Origin: Faecalicatena faecalis | GTDB taxonomy: Bacteria > Bacillota > Clostridia > Lachnospirales > Lachnospiraceae | Direction: 5' to 3' | Assembly (NCBI RefSeq): GCF_012524165.2 | Contig: NZ_JABACJ020000017.1 | Location: 1 to 64,000, forward strand | DNA length: 64,000 nucleotides | In this document: one piece after another, positions 63,007-64,000 of the stretch | Position numbering within the stretch: position 1 is the first letter of the stretch | How the letters are laid out: every line of letters starts with the position of its first letter | Translations under genes and position numbers: made by a program | The notes under the pieces: generated by a model | Databases searched by the model: none | What the model was told of the DNA's origin: nothing | What the model saw: the letters and a program-made list of their open reading frames with translations, nothing else

Positions 63007-64000
63007 TTAGTTCTTCTGCACTTCGATACGGTAGTTGACGTATTTCCCGCCAGTGTCAGCCAGAACGATAGTTCCGTCGTAGGTCTTGCCTGTTTTCGGG
63101 GAGTAGAGCTTCTTCACATTCGCCTTGCCGGATTTAAGGAGCGCGGCGGCAATCTTCGCGGAAAAAGCGGTCTTGCGTTCCTCGAAAAAGCGGTCATTCT
63201 TCCACATGACAAAGGCACATTCTTTGTTGCTGCAATAATAGTTTTTCTTCCCCTCATGGACGGGGGAACCGCAACGGGGGCATTTGCCGACAGAGGGCTT
63301 TTCCTCCCGGAACAAATCCTTTTTCCCGTCCAGTGCTGCGGCGTGTGTCTGCACAAGCTCCCGCGCCATAGCTTCAATGCCGGACAGAAATTCGCCGGGG
63401 TCTGCGGCTCCCTTTGCTATCTGCGTCAGATTGTTTTCCCATTCTGCGGTAAGCTGTGGGGAAGTGAGTATATCCGGCAGAATACAGATAAGGCTGTTCC
63501 CGTTTTTGGTAGGGATAAGCTGCTTCCCCTTGCGCTCCGCAAAGCCGCCCTTTACCAGTTTTTCAATGACGGCGGCGCGGGTGGCGGGAGTGCCAAGCCC
63601 CCGGCGTTCCGCGTCCGGGTCGGTGTCCCCGTTCCCGGCGCGTTCCATAGCCGACAAAAGGCTTGCTTCGCTGTGGGGCTTCGGCGGCGTTGTGGTATGC
63701 TCCGTTACTTTTGCGGCGGGGTTAGGAAAGCCCTGTCCCTCGGAAAGCTTCGGCAGCGTCACGTCTGCATTTTCCCCGTCCTCCGCTTCGGGCTTATCTT
63801 TCAGCGTCGCCCGGTATCTGCGTTGAAGCTCTTTCCAACCCTCCGCAAGTACGGTCTTTCCCCTTGCGGTGAAGTCTGTCCCGGCGCATGAGAAAACCGC
63901 CGTAACCGCTTCATAAATATGCGGCTCGGCGGTGGCAAAAAGCAGACGCGCCCCCGCAAGGGTAAGGATATTCTTCTCGCTTTCCGGCAGCGCGTCCGGG
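63007..64000 (-). CDS. topB: DNA topoisomerase III (type IA), 3' part
   Basis: The frame is open to the right edge, so only the C-terminal 330 residues are visible. It contains the type IA core segment GLGTPATRAAVIEKLVKGGF, KLIPTKNGNSLICIL and a C-terminal zinc-finger region (VGKCPRCGSPVHEGKKNYYC, SNKECAF). The catalytic Tyr lies outside the window. TopB on conjugative elements resolves intermediates of transfer and replication. The stop is at 63007. Confidence 0.9.
   Translation of the reverse strand, partial: PDALPESEKNILTLAGARLLFATAEPHIYEAVTAVFSCAGTDFTARGKTVLAEGWKELQRRYRATLKDKPEAEDGENADVTLPKLSEGQGFPNPAAKVTEHTTTPPKPHSEASLLSAMERAGNGDTDPDAERRGLGTPATRAAVIEKLVKGGFAERKGKQLIPTKNGNSLICILPDILTSPQLTAEWENNLTQIAKGAADPGEFLSGIEAMARELVQTHAAALDGKKDLFREEKPSVGKCPRCGSPVHEGKKNYYCSNKECAFVMWKNDRFFEERKTAFSAKIAAALLKSGKANVKKLYSPKTGKTYDGTIVLADTGGKYVNYRIEVQKN

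Larger units (their letters stand above)
3652..64000. mobile_element. Integrative conjugative element (left end and most of the body; right end outside window)
   Basis: From the broken phosphatase gene onward the content is that of a Gram-positive ICE: repressor, partition pair, LPXTG adhesin and sortase, MobC and relaxase, VirD4 coupling ATPase, VirB2/B3/B4/B6-like proteins, NlpC/P60 hydrolase, PcfB and DpnD/PcfM-like proteins and a giant methylase-helicase, almost all on the plus strand. The block ends with hsdM/hsdS, which is itself interrupted by a second element at about 52.74 kb. No integrase is visible; it is expected past the right edge of the nested element. Confidence 0.8.
52735..64000. 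mobile_element. Second, nested Tn1549/Tn916-related element (left end; continues past window)
   Basis: From about 52.74 kb base composition jumps to clearly GC-richer DNA and the gene set changes: sigma-like protein, XRE regulator, MobC, relaxase, HTH_16 protein, Cys-rich VLP protein, transposon-transfer assisting protein, ArdA/ArdC/YodL/DUF4316 fusion and topoisomerase III, a typical combination of Tn1549-like elements. The left junction lies inside hsdS and within the last codons of the sigma-like gene. No integrase is present at this end. Confidence 0.8.

Noticed and set aside
3652..64000. Integrase, excisionase, tRNA and rRNA genes.
   Set aside because: Looked for on both strands; none found. 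The integrases of both elements are expected outside the window.

Overview
The window looks like genome sequence from a low-GC gut Clostridia, most likely a Lachnospiraceae. This is inferred from the gene families and codon use; there is no rRNA or other taxonomic marker. It is organised as a set of nested insertions. Bases 1-3650 are ordinary chromosome: an M24 Xaa-Pro peptidase, a TetR-type regulator diverging from a GPH-family sugar transporter, and the first 12 codons of a low-molecular-weight protein tyrosine phosphatase gene that is cut off inside its catalytic loop. That cut is the probable left attachment junction of a large integrative conjugative element (ICE).

The ICE runs from about 3.65 kb past the end of the window. 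It begins with a Cro/CI-type repressor facing left and a consensus promoter with palindromic operators facing right. A 45-kb, almost entirely co-directional operon follows: a chain of tiny ORFs, a ParM-like actin with a ribbon-helix-helix partner, a lipoprotein, a giant thioester/Cna-B LPXTG adhesin, a RadC-like protein, a DUF3991/Toprim protein, a 32-bp-periodic hairpin array and an oriT-like region, MobC and relaxase, PcfB, the VirD4 coupling protein, an SdpI-like protein, VirB2-, VirB6-, VirB3- and VirB4-like transfer proteins, an NlpC/P60 transfer hydrolase, a 2552-residue methylase-helicase with a TnpV gene overprinted in another frame, a class D-like sortase, a tandem SpoVG-domain protein and a DUF6674-like protein. 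Many gene boundaries carry stem-loops, several with full U-tracts, so some form of antitermination is a reasonable hypothesis. Between virB4 and the hydrolase sits a 6-kb cargo block of seven oxygen- and peroxide-defence genes (Bcp, YaaA, DUF134-NifX, CoA-disulfide reductase-rhodanese, a two-rubredoxin protein, a ferredoxin-rubrerythrin fusion and desulfoferrodoxin). After the operon terminator near 49.5 kb come a zinc-ribbon membrane protein, a small regulator and a type I restriction-modification hsdM followed by hsdS.

The hsdS gene is broken near 52.74 kb by a second, clearly GC-richer mobile element of the Tn1549/Tn916-relative kind. It continues beyond the window and carries a clipped sigma-like gene at the junction, its own XRE regulator, MobC, relaxase and HTH protein, and leftward genes for a Cys-rich VLP protein, a transposon-transfer-assisting protein, a YodL-region neighbour, an 1108-residue ArdA/ArdC-type antirestriction fusion and topoisomerase III. 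Inside it lies a third layer: an AT-rich cassette with a divergent RlmN/Cfr-family 23S rRNA methyltransferase, a Cys-rich KTR remnant, and a promoter-leader-attenuator region of the type that controls antibiotic-inducible resistance genes.

The most interesting points are the attenuator-controlled methyltransferase, the overprinted tnpV, the phased hairpin array before the relaxase module, the terminator-studded operon, the redox cargo, and an antirestriction-bearing element sitting inside a restriction specificity gene. No integrase, tRNA, rRNA or CRISPR array was seen.
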